The notes under the pieces were generated by a model. That model had not been told where the DNA came from. It did not search any database and worked only from the letters and a program-made list of their open reading frames with translations. Both the position numbers and the translations under genes were made by a program. Positions 36,861 through 49,956 of a DNA stretch of 64,000 bases are shown one piece after another; the stretch's first letter is position 1, and each line of letters begins with the position of its first letter. The stretch comes from Lutjanus erythropterus. Its lineage: Eukaryota; Chordata; Actinopteri; Lutjaniformes; Lutjanidae. The DNA lies in the NCBI GenBank assembly GCA_020091685.1, contig CM034592.1, positions 37,540,705 to 37,604,704 of the forward strand, read 5' to 3'.

Positions 36861-37470
36861 AAGGGGACAAACAATGTCCCTCAGACATATGATGGACTGT
36901 AGGATGGATGAGTTAGACACATGACAAAGGATGTTTGATGTGTTTGTTGTTTCAGTTTGATGCCAGGTGTTTCTCAAACAGATGAGACAAAATAACCTAA
37001 TTTGGGACAGAAAAAAATGTTTTTTTTTTGCTTTATATCAAAATAAAAACGGATGCTGTTAGTGAAGGCAACACAAGGATTACAGATAAAGTGGCTTCAC
37101 ATACGCCGTTACTTCATCGAAGTCCATTAATGGAGTCATAAAACTGCCTGCAAAGGAGAACAAACCATAAATTAAGACACCTACATCACCCTAAATCCTG
37201 TCTGTATGCCACCAGAAGCCTCTTCAATCTGGCTCCTAAAGGCTGTTTCCCTTCATCCTCTTCTCCAGTATCACAGGGAGAAGTTAGCCTTCAGGGCTTT
37301 CTGCCAGCATGGCTGGCCCCAGAATTTTGGTGGCCCTAAACAAGATTTTGCTTGTGGCCCCCACTGTTTTTCCAGTGATGAGGACCGAGCAACACAGAAA
37401 GTGACACTGATCGTGTGGCCAACATAATGGTTGTGGACTTAAACAATCACAGAGAGCGTTTATACCAGTA

Positions 37471-38100
37471 GCCAGCCAGAAAGCCTTTCTAACACATGGT
37501 TAGCAGTCTATTTAACCCAACAATCTTTTTCTAGACCTAACCAAGTAGTTTTGTTGTCCAAACCTTACCAAACTTCAGCAAATAATCAGAATACTGATTT
37601 TTTAACAATCAAGATGTCAAAGTCATATTACTCAACAAAAAGCTTCACATGGGAATCAGATCTCAGTGTCTTAGGTGGAAGTCATCTACTTAACTCATTC
37701 TTCCACCATAGCACACTCCAGGTATGAACTTTTTCACTCTTTTTACTGACTTCCTTTCTGCCAGAAAGCCCTTCTGGCAAACATTATAGTACCAGAAGCC
37801 TTTCTAACATGGAACAGTCTATTTTAACTCAAACTGTGGTCTTTTCCTAAACTTAAACAAGTTATTTTGGTGAAGAAAGAACAAAAGAAAGAAGACCGGT
37901 TGCTCTTAGAAAATCTTAGAAAAGATCTTAGAAAACAGGGAAAAATACAGGATAATCAGAGGAAGACAGTATTGACTTTGTTGCTATTTTTACTGTGTCA
38001 CCTGACTTCCTAAAGCCCTTGCCAGAAAGCCCTTTCTGCCAGAAAGCTTTCTGGGCAGTCTGACAGGAAGATTTCTGCCAGAAAGGGCATTCTGACATAA
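37471..38100. repeat. Diverged ~314-bp tandem repeat with palindromic GCCAGAAAG motifs
   Basis: AGAAGCCTTTCTAAC followed by AACAGTCTATTT, CTAAACTTAAACAAG and similar blocks at about 37790-37870 repeat the order seen at about 37474-37560 (AGCCTTTCTAACACATGG, CTAACCAAGTAGTTTTG). Clusters of GCCAGAAAGCCCTTCTGGC-type inverse motifs mark about 37480, 37760 and 38020-38090. A related single fragment occurs near 14890. Confidence 0.5.
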
Positions 38101-41071
38101 AGTCTAAATGCTAACATTCCCCATGTGTTCTCCAGTACCACATCAGCAGCCACTCCACACTCTTCAAATAATTTTTCCTTCTTTTAAAAATCATTCAACC
38201 CCCCTCAGTGAAATCCCTCTAAATTTCCTCCAAAGATATCCTGCCAACTGCAAGAAGGCTTTAAGCTCAAAGGCAACTGTCTTTTTTGGCATGAGCTGAG
38301 GTAAACAGGGTGTTTTCTCAGTGAGACTTCCTGGTATAAGTAAAGGTTAAATGAAGACAGCCATGTCAGATCCTAATGGGGGGGGTCATGACGGGGTGGG
38401 TGCTCTCCATTGGCTGACTAACAGGACGTCCGGCTGAGTTGAGCGGCAGCCAGGGATGGAGCGGATGGACTGACACTGAGCTGGCTGGGCCGACTCCAGC
38501 TCCACTCCAGCATCTCCTGTCCATCTGTCCCCACCACGCTCACACCAGGGGAGAAGTCACTCGAGTGTCTCGACCTACTCTGCTCGATTTGGCAAGGGCC
38601 GTGTGAGCAAGTCGACCAGTAATTGGCCACCAAAGAGTAACATCTGCCACACGCTGTATTGCTGAATTTCAATCTGAAGTTCAGTGTTTGTTTTTCTTTA
38701 TTTATAATACCTGACATTTACTCATAGCTGTTTAAAGAATCCTTCATCACGCTCTGCTCATCTTTATCTTCATCTATCTCCTCTTTAAATGTTAGATGAC
38801 AGAAGCTTCTTTCCTGTCCTTGACCGTTTTTTCCCCTGACTGGACACAAAAACTGTGTTTGCTTTTATTAGTTCTCAGAAAATTGAGATTTGGCAGGACA
38901 TGTTGGCTCTAATATTTACAGCTTCTTTATTTTGTGCAAAACGGTGTCCAGCAAATTCCTTCTGAAAATCCCTCAAATCATCTGCTTTGCAAGCTGATGA
39001 GTCCTTGAACCAGTTTCTGTGTTGATGTAACCACCATTTTCAATCATTCGTCCTTTTTATGTGAAAAACGCTATGAAAAGAGTATTTAGGCGTTTTGAAA
39101 TGTCAGAGGAAGCGGTGACGGCCTGTGGGTAAAGTGAAATACAAACTCTTTGCAGCAGCATTCATGTGTTTGTTTTCAGTGGACCAAATTGCCTAAACCA
39201 ACGGTCAGTAGAAACCTTTACTCCCCGGAGTGCAAACCTTTTTCTCAATCTTTCTGCTGCTTTTTTGAAGTAGACTTTTTACTGTGAATGGGAATGCTGG
39301 AATGGGATGTAATGCATTACAGAGCTGTTTGAAAGTGGGCGGGATAGATCACAAAAATCTGACTCAGTTCTTTGTGCGGATTCTTGAGCTGCCACTAAAA
39401 GGAGCAGACGAGTGATTTTGTGTTTACTAGTTTCACTGAGGGCTCTTTCTACTACCAGAACCCATTACTTTGAATTTCTCATGTTCAAATCACACTTCAC
39501 ACTTCCAGGTAGAGACCTTCAGTGTCATTTGCACTGTAATTTTATCAGAAGCGTTGTTCTTTTCTCAACTAGAAGTGATTAATAAGACGGCACTCTTGAG
39601 GTCCAACAGCAAATAGCAGGCGAAATGATATTTGCAAAGCCAGGTTTGAGTCCGGCGTGACCTTAAACAACAGACACCAGCAGTGCCACCCAGAGGTTAA
39701 TCAGTGTTGAGAGTCTCCAGTCAAACCCTCCGAGGAATCACAAAACAGGGGGAAAAACAAGAAGAGAAAATAGGAAGTGCTGGTGGCAAACGAAGCCGGG
39801 CAGGCATGCAGGCAAGCAGCAGCCTCATCGTTTCATCCATTTCTGCTCTCCCGGCTTTAGTCACGTCTAAGGCGTGCAGTCATGCTGCTCAGTGTTTACC
39901 CTGGATTATAGAGACAACTCTTTGCCCTGCGCAGTCCTCCCCGCTGAATTCTCCGCCTCGCCACTCAGACACGCTCCAGCCCAGACGTGACTCATTCACA
40001 CTCGCACACAGGAACAAGGTTTGCCGAGGCCTCTGGGGACGCGAGCTCTCAGCAGGCACCAATCACAGTGCAGAAGAGGGAGAAGCCGGCCTCTCGTGCT
40101 CCACAAACACGACCCTTTGACCTGGATCGAGATCAGTGGAACCAAATCCATCCTTTGGGTTCAGCTTTTATTGGGGTGAAATGCTGTCATAGCGTCTGTA
40201 GCGCCCCGTTAGGCATGATTCATGGGACAGAAGGGATGGTTAGCTTTTTTCTTGCACTTGTTTGTTTGACCCATCTGCCATGAGAGATGAACTTAAATGT
40301 TCATAGGGGATATTTCTTTGTTAGGTTGCCCATGTGCATCGTTTTCACTGCTCTCACAAGTTGGATAGCATGAAGTTCTGTCTGTCAGTGACTAAGAAAC
40401 ATTTTTCTTGTGGTAAATTCTCAAGTTGTTGTAAGTTTTGTGAAAATTTGAATTAGCTGTCTGAATAATACCACTGATGGTGCAGCGGCTGATATGACTT
40501 GATGTTTTAAGGCTTTCACTGATGTACAATATAAATGTAGATACACATTTTTTATAAAGTAACAGCATAAATTCTCAAATAGTGTAAACATATGATGATC
40601 TTATAGAATATGAAGCACTGCTAAATAAACTACCCAACAGTATTTAAAGTAGGGATGGGAAATATATATAATAATATGTGATATAATATCAGTATACAGC
40701 GCTGCATTTGAGTTCATTATGAGATTTTTGGTGAATTTTCTTGTGTAGTGGAGATTGCACCTTTGTAGGCAGACACTTTAATGGTTCATAAAAATAAAAA
40801 AAGGGGGGAAAAAACATGTTTTTCCTCTTGCCTCTAGTGCTGTTCATCCATCTAGATTGTTTAGGCGTGAGGTGCTGGGTTATGGAGAGTTATGCAGAGA
40901 TGTCTGCCTTCTCTAAAACATAATGGAACTAGACGGCACTCAGCTTGTATGATGTATGATGTGTACCTTTGTAGAAATCATGACCCGATTACTCAAGGCT
41001 CTGAAACAGTAAACTTTTACGAGTATTTTTAATAATTATAAATAACTATGAAAACAAAAATGCAAATAGGA

Positions 41072-41175
41072 GTATATATATATGTATATATATATAAATA
41101 TGTATGTATGTATATATATATATATATATATGTACATATATATATATATATATATATATGTATATGTCTGCGTGT

Positions 41176-41214
<39 letters not shown>
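41072..41214. repeat. (TA)n/(GTAT) followed by (GT)n compound microsatellite
   Basis: About 90 bp of TA-rich simple sequence with TGTA interruptions passes into about 50 bp of GT repeat. Open frames reading YIYIYI and THTHTH here are artefacts. Confidence 0.95.
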
Positions 41215-41216
<2 letters not shown>

Positions 41217-41559
41217 AGTGAAAAGTCTTCCTGGAGACACCAAGAACACCAAAGAATCAATCATCAGTTGCCATGAAGACCAATGTATATTTGTCCTCTC
41301 TGAAAACACAAAGGTCCTTTTAAGTGCCACACTATAAAGACTTGAATTCCTCTGTTTGGTTTTAACTGTTGCTTTACAGTAACATATATAAAGTGGTTGT
41401 TTGACTGTTATACAATAATTCCTTATTTCCACCTTATGTGTTTGCACCAATAGTACATCACTCTAATGGTTATAAACTTATTATAAACAAATTAAAGAAG
41501 TGTGCCAGAGAATTTGAAAGTCTTATATATACAAAGGTCTAACTAACAAAAATACAAAA

Positions 41560-41560
41560 N

Positions 41561-41597
<37 letters not shown>

Positions 41598-41607
41598 GTA
41601 TATGTAT
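41560..41607. repeat. (TA)n tract preceded by an undetermined base
   Basis: Position 41560 is N, followed by about 32 bp of TA repeat and TA-rich sequence. A single N at the edge of a TA run suggests a polishing or gap-closing artefact, so the true tract length may differ. Confidence 0.9.
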
Positions 41608-42445
41608 TATGAGAAAGGATCAAATATACATTAAATGCTACCTATAAAGGTAAAGAGTAAAAACAATCTGCATTATGTTCTGTTAACTTTCATATAAGTG
41701 CATTTCAGACAGCATATATGCAGATATTGATATAGACCAATTAGCTGTGATATAGTAGGCCAATATCAGGCCAATAATACTGCTCGATTGATATATCAAG
41801 TCAGGCTCCAGTATGTAAGAACTATTTTCTTTGTACCAAACTACAACCACCAACCGTATCACTGTGCTGAAGAAAGCATGCATCAGCTCATGGACGAGAG
41901 GCAGTGTAGGATGTAGACATTAACGGCACCCTCTTTGGCTTAGCTTTAGCGTTAGCACCGCTGAGCTAGCTGTCGTGGTGATACGGTTAGCAGGTGCAAT
42001 ACGGTAGAGCCTGACCGATTTTTGTATTTGATAAGCTGAGTGTCATCAAGTTCCATTATATTAGAGAGAAAGCACCTCACACCAAAACAGCAGATAAATA
42101 GCGCTACCTTGATTTTAGGGTGAACTTGCAATCAATAACATCAAAAATCACAACTATCTGCGTTCTTGAAGCGTTCATATTTTGGAAATATTACATTTTT
42201 AAACACTGGCAATAAGATGGCACAATATGATCTTTTCACTTTAAAAGAAAGACTTTGCACAAACAGCACGGTGCTCCAGTTCATCCTGTTTACGTCTTGG
42301 ATTATAGATTCGTGTGAGATCAGGAACACTGTCAACAAACAATGCCACGATCTGTCTAAAGGTCAGGAGAAGCTTCTCTGCTCTCACACTTAGTCAACAA
42401 TGGGAGTCATTGTCACTCGCATCAGAGGTGATAAAAACATTTTTT

Positions 42446-42472
42446 TGTTGTTGTTGTTGTTGCTGCTGTTGT
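42446..42472. repeat. (TTG)n microsatellite
   Basis: TTG units with two TGC variants, giving a poly-Q or poly-C artefact in translated frames. Confidence 0.9.
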
Positions 42473-42626
42473 TTTTTGTGGCCTAGATTTATAAGACTGC
42501 ACAAAAGCAATAACGGTGTAAGACTACAGGGGCGGAAAAGTGTCTGAACTACAATAGTCATAACAGATTCCGTCCTCATGATTACAAGCCGGCCGGGCAG
42601 AGACACACAGGGTTTATGTGTCAGTG

Positions 42627-43211
42627 CACTCTTAGAAATAAGGGTTTCACAAGGGTTCTTCCTGAAGGGTTGAAACCAATTTGCTTCTGAAGAACTCTTT
42701 TTTTGAAGAGTTTGTCAAGAGTTTTTTGTAAGACTAAGAGCCCCGTTATGAACACTTTTCATTCAACAAACCCTTTTTAGAAGTATGAGTTCTTAAGGAT
42801 TGTTTAAATCCTTAAAGAGGGGTTCAACAAGGGTTTTTTTTGTACAAAATATAAATGGGTTCCTCGCAGAACCCCCTGGGTGGATTCAAGACCCCCTGTG
42901 TTCTAGATAAAACCCTGGGAATATAAAAAGGTTCTTGGCAGACATCCCTGGGTGAGTACTAGATAAAAGCCTCGGAATGTAAAAGTTTATCAGTAGAACC
43001 CCCTGGGTGGGTTCTTGTTGGCAAGTTGAAAGGGTTTGAATAGAACCTCTAGATGGGGTTCTGGGTGGAACCATTAAGCCATAGAAGGGTTCTTTGTACA
43101 ACCTCGCACTCTGGGTTCTGAGTGATTCTTTGCACAGATGGTTCTAGGTTTAACCCTTTATGTTAGGTTCTTGGTAGAATCCTCTGAAAGAGTTCCAAAT
43201 GGTACTTTGTG
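42627..43211. mobile_element. Same MITE family, copy A (3' truncated)
   Basis: The left terminus CACTCTTAGAAATA is present and the following AGGGTTCTTCCTGAAGGG segment aligns with the intact copy at 52004. The internal TTCTAGATAAAACC/GGTTCTTGG units occur at about 42850-43010. The right terminal inverted repeat is missing; similarity fades near 43211 after a GGTTCTTGGTAGAATCC motif. Confidence 0.7.
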
Positions 43212-44207
43212 TCGCTGCTGATGGAAGTTGAAAGTCAGTTTATGAAGTTCCTTCTTGGAGATCATTTTAGATTTTTGGCTGCAGCACATTGTGGTGACGT
43301 TCTGCACAATGTTTGCGTTTACAGTATATAAAGTCAGATGGCCTGATGGGATACTTTTGTCTGGGGTTTCCTGCAAACACACAGGGACGAGACATTGGGG
43401 GGAGGGCCAGCGTTGTACACATTACACATGAATGAGCTGGGAGGGCGCCAGCCGCAACATAACTTGACTTCCAAATGAATAAATGAAGGCAATTAGTAGA
43501 TCTGTTTACAATGTTGTGGAGACAGAAGTAGGTCAAACGTGGCGGAGACAGGAGGGAGGAGGGAGCCAGCAAGCCAGAGCCAGGGGCTGTCGCTGGTACC
43601 TACAGTGATGAGTCGGGGAATTAGGACATGAAAATGCCGTCTTTATTAACGATGACTTATAAATGAATGTCATAGTGAATCACGAGGGACCGGTGGGGTT
43701 TATTAGGAAAAGCAATGTTTTGTGATCAGTCCACCGTGTTTTATCTGTGGCTGCGTCGTGAAGGGGGCAGCCCAGGGCGTTTGACTCCGCCTCGCGAGGC
43801 CCCGGCCTTCACAGAAACGCAGACTGGAGCCTCGGAGGGCATAATGTGTAGCGTGGATGCTCACACTGCAGATACCCACAGGATATCTCCACTTTGATGC
43901 TACGCAGTGAAATTTTGTGACAGTTGGCCTGTGGTTAATTCTCATCATTATGTCCTACAATGTAAATTCAAACAGCAGTGCTTCCCCAAGACATCCCTCT
44001 CAGTCATGGGGGTAAAATCTCACAAGGAGTATTTAGATTAATCATAGTAACACTTTGTGATGCTTGTATTCTCTGGAAACCAGTGTGAATTGATTTAAAT
44101 TCACTTAAATTCATTGGCATCTCTCCTGGCATGTCTGAGGCATGAGTTTACATAAAAACATAAATGTTACGCTTTTGTTTTTGCCTGAATTATTTATGAG
44201 ATTAAGT

Positions 44208-44240
44208 AAAAGATTCTGTATAGCAGATACAGAATCTTTT
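44208..44240. other. Perfect 14-bp stem inverted repeat
   Basis: AAAAGATTCTGTAT and ATACAGAATCTTTT are separated by a five-base loop. The hairpin sits just left of the Tc1-like element at 44266. No function can be assigned; it may be the centre or end of a small MITE. Confidence 0.6.
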
Positions 44241-44265
44241 TCTGTTTCTCTCATTTTGTTCACAC

Positions 44266-45457
44266 ATTTGTTAAAATTTGTGTCAGTGAGCACTTCTCCT
44301 TTGCCAAGATAATCATCCACCTGACAGGAGTGACTTATAGAGATGCAGATTAAACAGCGTGGTTATAACAGGTGTGCTTTGGACTGGTCACAATAAAAGG
44401 CTACTCTAAAATGTGCAGTAAAAGACATTTACTAGGCACTGAACTCTGGCTATTTCACATAAGGCGATATATACTCTTTTTTCCCCAGGAGGGCAAAGTC
44501 ATGCCTGCCCTACTCTGCCTCTGATTTATATTTAATTTCATTATATATTACATTTAATAGAGAAACATTTTTGCCCGGCTGCTCTGCTTCAACTTTCAGC
44601 TATTTTTACACTACAGAGTTTTCTGATGAACAGATTTCTATTTGTTGTTAGCAGCTACTAGCTTGCTAATTAGCTTTGAGACCTGTCTGGCCAGCAAGAC
44701 TACAGCAACCAGCGCTTCTAAGCAACATCTTAGCACTGGAAATAGCACTATGGTGCACTGGATTTAATGAACTTACTGTTTATCAGACCACAAATTGGAC
44801 AAGAATTAGACTGAAAATGATAGAGGCATGAGGAGCAGTGTTTTTTGGAACTGACTGCTGTACACAAGCACACACCTTATAATTGTATTTACTGTTTTTT
44901 GTGATAGTGGGTCATATTCTATTGGTGAAATATTTTCTACTTTTCTCTCTGATGTTCTCCAGCCTCAACTATTGGTGATTTATTGGTGAGTTCCCTGACG
45001 GACAAAGCTTTACTTGGTGTTAGCGGTGTGCTATTCTATCTGCAAACTGCTAGTTAGCTCAGTTATCCCGCGTGCTGATTCTGCCCGGCCTGGGAACTCA
45101 AACACCAGGGGAGTGCACGGCTAACTAGCAGTAGTAGTTAGCTAGTAAAGATACCTGCCCAGCAGAATCTCTGTAAAACACTGAGTTGAGGGCATCAGCA
45201 GGAACACCAGAAAATATGACACCTTTCATTCATGTTGGATGTTTATGGTTAACATGTGCATCCGACATTGTAACATTACATATATATGACAGAAAATAAG
45301 GAAAAGCATAATAGGTCCCCTTTAACAAATTCGTGAACAAAATTTCAGAGAAATAAACCTTTTGTGTGCACAGAAGAAGTCTTACATCTTTTATTTCAGC
45401 TCATGAAAAATGTGAGCAAAAACCAAATTGTTGCATTTATATTTTTGTTTAGTATGT
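44266..45457. mobile_element. Ancient Tc1-like element with long inverted arms
   Basis: The left arm (to about 44460) has GTGAGCACTTCTCCTTTGCC, AGATAATCATCCACCTGACA and GGCTACTCTAAAATGTGCAG. The right end has CAGCTCATGAAAAATG, GAGCAAAAACCAAATTGTTG and CATTTATATTTTTGTTTAG. These are the blocks of a widespread fish/lamprey Tc1-type element with long terminal inverted repeats, recognised from memory. No transposase frame survives. The middle, 44460-45310, is not identifiable as transposase and may be a later insertion or decayed. Confidence 0.55.
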
Positions 45458-46552
45458 GTTACAAAAAGAAACCGTAATTGCCTTTTTTTCCATGCTTGTT
45501 GTTTAGTTTATTGGTCAGCGCCGGTGTTGCACGCTTTAGGACTCTCCAGCCACACACTAATCTTGATGGTAGAGGGTGGAAGGTGTCTACGGGGAACAGT
45601 AAAACAACACTATGTCATCGCAACACGCTCTGCTCTTAATAACTGCAGGATGCTGTGAGGGACCCGGGCAGAGGCAAATGTGACATAGGGGACCAATTCC
45701 AACACATTGCCACAACACAGTCAGCAGCCTCCTCTGCAATGCATGCCATTATCTTAGGGCGTCCTGCATGCATTATACATGCAGATACAGTACTATATCT
45801 GAAATTGCTGTTAAGAGCAGGGACCAGATGAAGGGCACTGCTGCCACAGTCAGATTTAACCATGCATGCCTTTCTCCTCCCTTCCCTCTTCTCAGCTCTG
45901 TCTCCTCTTCCATAAATCTCATTGTCGGTCTTCCCTGGTTAATGGTGACCTCAAGCAGACTCCTCTCCACTGCTGAAGCCCTCGCGTTGCATATGTGATG
46001 AGCATAGAGGGGAAAGTCAAAGTGACCTCCAGCACTGTGATGAAAACCCATGCAGCTCAAGTGCAATAGAGGGTCTTCTATAATTCAGCGACCGCAGAAG
46101 AAGACAGACCGAGCTGCATTTTCTTTGGAGGGAGCCACACAGCAGCATGTGCGTGTGAGCCATGCTGCTGCAGCGGCTGACCGGCACCCCTTGTCCTTAA
46201 TGTCGCTTAAGTGCAAGAAGAAGGAGAAGAAGGGGTAAACAGAGGAGTCCGCCCGACGGAGGCTCGGAGTGATGTGTGGACGGTGCAGCTGAGGGGAATG
46301 GAGAATGAGGGTGGTGAAATGTGAGCTCTACTCTCTCTAGCCCAGAGACAAGCAGATAACAGCTCTCCAGTTGTGTTTCTCTGTACTGTAAGAGCACTCT
46401 CTCTCTCTTAGCCATTTTTATTTGGCTCAGTAACTACCAGCCTGATATTCCGCCTCCAGCATGGCTGTAATTTTATTGTCTGCCACCATCTTCCTGTCTT
46501 TTTTTGTCTGAGTTGACATTGCTCTTTCTGTAAAACAAATCTGTACTGGTTG

Positions 46553-47373
46553 CACTTTACATTATAGTACACTAATAAGACAAGTAAGCGAAAAATAATG
46601 TCTTCTTTATTAGACATATTAGACATATATTAGATTTTCATGGAGGGTAACTAGGGACACATTACAACAGAACTGTACTGTAAACTTAAGTGTATTATTT
46701 CCCACTGTTAGAAGCTTGATAGACTTTATTAGAGCGTTAATAGAGATCAATTACAACACAACTGTACTGTAAACCACAGTGTTTTGGACCCTTGTTAGAC
46801 TTTATTGGGGTGCACTTTGGGTCACATTCCAACAGAACTGTGCTGTAAACTAAAATATTTTATTTCCCAATGTTAGACCCTTATTAAACTTTCTTACGGG
46901 GGAATTAGGGACATGTTCCAGTAGAAGCGTACTGTAAAATAAAGTATTATTTCCCACTCTAAGACCATTATGAGCCTTTATTAGAGGGTCAGACTAGGGA
47001 CACATTACAACAGAACTGTACTGTAAACTAAAGTGTACTGGACCCTCATTAGACTTCATTAGAGAGAAATTCAGGACAAATTACTACAGAACTGCACTGC
47101 AAACTAAAGTGAAATCACATAATGGGGAAGTAGCAGACTACTTCCCCATTTAAAAACAATATGTGAAACAGATTTACTGAGGTAGAGGAATATTTTGCCT
47201 ATGGGTGACAGTGGGAAACATTACATTTTAGTTTAGAGTACAGTTCTTTTGTATTGTGTCTCAAATTACACTCCAATTAAGTCTAATAAATGGTCTAGTA
47301 CTGTCTAATAAAGAACACATTTGATACAAAGCGTAGTTTCCTATGGCATATTATTGTACTGTAAAATAAAGTG
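46553..47373. mobile_element. Fold-back element, CACTTTA family (copy 2)
   Basis: The element begins CACTTTACATTATAGTACAC and ends TACTGTAAAATAAAGTG, imperfect inverse repeats of about 29 bp. Inside, motifs such as ACAGAACTGTACTGTAAACT and TTAGACCCTTATTAGACTTT recur in direct orientation on the left arm and inverted on the right arm. The centre is a perfect 13-bp stem hairpin at 47121-47150. No reading frame of note is present. Related copies are at 6024 and 61871. Confidence 0.75.
47121..47150. other. Perfect 13-bp inverted repeat at the centre of the fold-back element
   Basis: AATGGGGAAGTAG and CTACTTCCCCATT flank a four-base loop. It sits at the symmetry centre of the CACTTTA element at 46553-47373, consistent with the whole element being one long imperfect palindrome. 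Confidence 0.7.
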
Positions 47374-49956
47374 TGTCCACTATATTTCTGCTCAGACTGG
47401 TTCAGTTAAAGATGTGCAGGGCTATATTGCTTTTGCATGCATAAAACATAGGGACCTGACAGGGAAAATGCATCGCATTTGGCAGAGACCACCAGACCCC
47501 AGCGAGTATTTGTATGAATGAGAAAAATAATCAAACACAGTGATGCAGAGCGTCCATGTGAAGCTGTGAAGCACATATGTCCATAATTCCCACACCACTG
47601 CACACAGAAATCAAAGAACTTATTCCAAAGAAGCCTGTATGTTTCCTCGGCATCCCTCCCTCTTCGCCCATATGGCTTCATGGGGTGGAGGATGCCAAGG
47701 TTGGAGGTATCTGGCACGAATAATTACGATCAAAGAAATTACAATGCAAAAGGAACAGCTGCTACCTCCACTGCTGACAAATCACTGTGAGCAAGAGGAG
47801 ACAGCGAGAGATGGCGAGCGAGGCAAAGAGAAACAGGAAAGAGGAGGAGAGATGCTGCATGTTCTACCATTCGACAACTTTCTCTCTAAGTATCTGCTGC
47901 TCCAGAACCCATTTAACATTTAATCCGCAGTGCAAATAAGGCCTTTGGTAGCCATTCACCCAAAAGCTGTACAAATACAAGCATCTGCCCAGATTATCTC
48001 GGTCTGTCTCCATGGTCGGCCCAGCCTGGCTTGTCCCTAATTCTAACCAACTCTGAAACTCTATCCCGTCTCCTAAGTCTGAATGCATAGAACATTTCTG
48101 AACGTTCAGAAATAGAAATCGCCTGGTTAAAAGTACAGTACCCAAGCGATGCAGAGGTCTACCAGGACCGCAAACACAGGTGAATTTCACTTTAATAGAA
48201 AATTCACTGGAAGGCAAATGGGACGCAGGTTTCTGAAATCTTTTTTACAAAAGCTCCTGAAGGGATGACACATACCGGGGAAAACAGTAAAGAATTTACA
48301 GCGAATACACAGCAGAGAACATTTCCCATCGCTATAACCTGATCCTCAAATTAATACTGAAATCTCCAAGTCTATTAAATAAGTGCTGTCCCACCTGGTT
48401 TGCAGCTGCCAAAGGCTGAACACTGCAGAGGTATCAGATGTAGTCCAGGTGCTCTGGGCTTCTGGGACATGTTACAGACAGGAGTGGATAGTAGGGCTGA
48501 AACAATACACTTAGTTCCTGATTCGATACTTGATTGCTAATTCGATATATTTTTCATTTTTATATTTTTCTGTTGAGATTCGATATTACGATTTATTGAC
48601 TGCTTTTTTTTAAATACTAAATTAGCACAGTAATGGGAGTTCTCATTATGTGTTAGCATCGGGCTAACAGACTAAGTGCTACTTATTTGAATATATTAAA
48701 ATAAATACAGTTAAGCAATCAATTCTTAAGCAAATCTTTTTTTTTAATCTCACCCCTCATGGACAGTAATGATGTAAATGTACCTAAGTACATCTTGCAC
48801 GTATCTGTGCTGTACTTGAGTAATAATTTTTGGGAAACTTATGACTTTTACTTTAGGCGCAGCTTTGAGTTCAGCGGATACTTTTTCTGTTCGCTTCCAA
48901 AATGCAGTCATCCCTAATTTTGTTCGGCACAGGCAGAAACCCAACAGAGATAGATGCCAATATTTTTAACCAAGCCCCTAAATTTGGTGGCCAGAGTACG
49001 TTTTAGATGGCCCAAATGTAAACAATACAGAAAAGGCAATTTAATGCAACTTAACACAGCCTTCTTGGACACTTGTGTTGTCCACTTTTCCCACGGACTG
49101 TGATGTGGCGTGATGTGGCCTGTGACGCTTGTGTGATGAAAATTTGATTGAACTTTTAGTGGAGTTGACCACTGGTTTTAGGAAACTCATGACTGACTTT
49201 TTTTTCCCAAAGACCAATGCACCAGGTGTCTTCTTGCCAAACTGTGGCTTTAACTGAATTGCTTCTCCCTTGTGACTTTCTCTGATGATCTTTGGGGAAT
49301 GTTGTGACCTCCTTCTGTAATTCAGTTCACTTGGTTTGAATCAAGCACAAGATTTTTTTTTAAATCTATGACCTTTTTACTTTCATGAATTCTTCATTCT
49401 TTAAAATTATTAAATTCCAGCAACTTAAAACATTTAATGGGTGAATCACCCAAAACTGCACGTCATCCTCTTTGAAACTCTTTGAAGTTGCAGACTTTCT
49501 GTGAAGGGACTGATGAATGTGGAGATTGTTCAGAAGATGCAGATGTTATTATTTATTAAGAATTTCACCTACTTCTACTGACATGCCATGAAGGAAGTAC
49601 TACAAAGATTTTATTTTCTAGAAATGGGAAATTATTTAAGTTTAAGGCGTTTGTTGAAATGGAGGGGAAAAGAAGGTTTTAAATGAAGTGACACAGATTT
49701 GCCATGGTTCTACTACATTAACACCAATTTCCATACATTTTCCGTGTCATATAACAATTTCTCCATGACCAGTATTTGCATTTCTATTCCTATACGAAAT
49801 GGTCAAATTTAATTAAGAGCTAATTTGAATGTTCCAATGTATGAAATCAAAAATTATGTTTTTAACGGCTGGCACCACGCAAACCTGACATGAAGGACCA
49901 AGAGGGAGGTTGGACATCAGAGAAACAGCTGGAAATAACAGTCTACAGCCAGTATA

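Noticed and set aside
39704-40120. 138-residue plus-strand frame
   Set aside because: No recognisable motif, no splice or promoter context, and low-complexity serine/arginine content.
41036-41450. Frames rich in YIYIY and HTHTH
   Set aside because: Translation of TA and GT simple repeats.
42850-43200. Regularly spaced repeats considered as a CRISPR-like array
   Set aside because: The units are directly adjacent with no unique spacers, lie in a transposon-like element and the genome is vertebrate.
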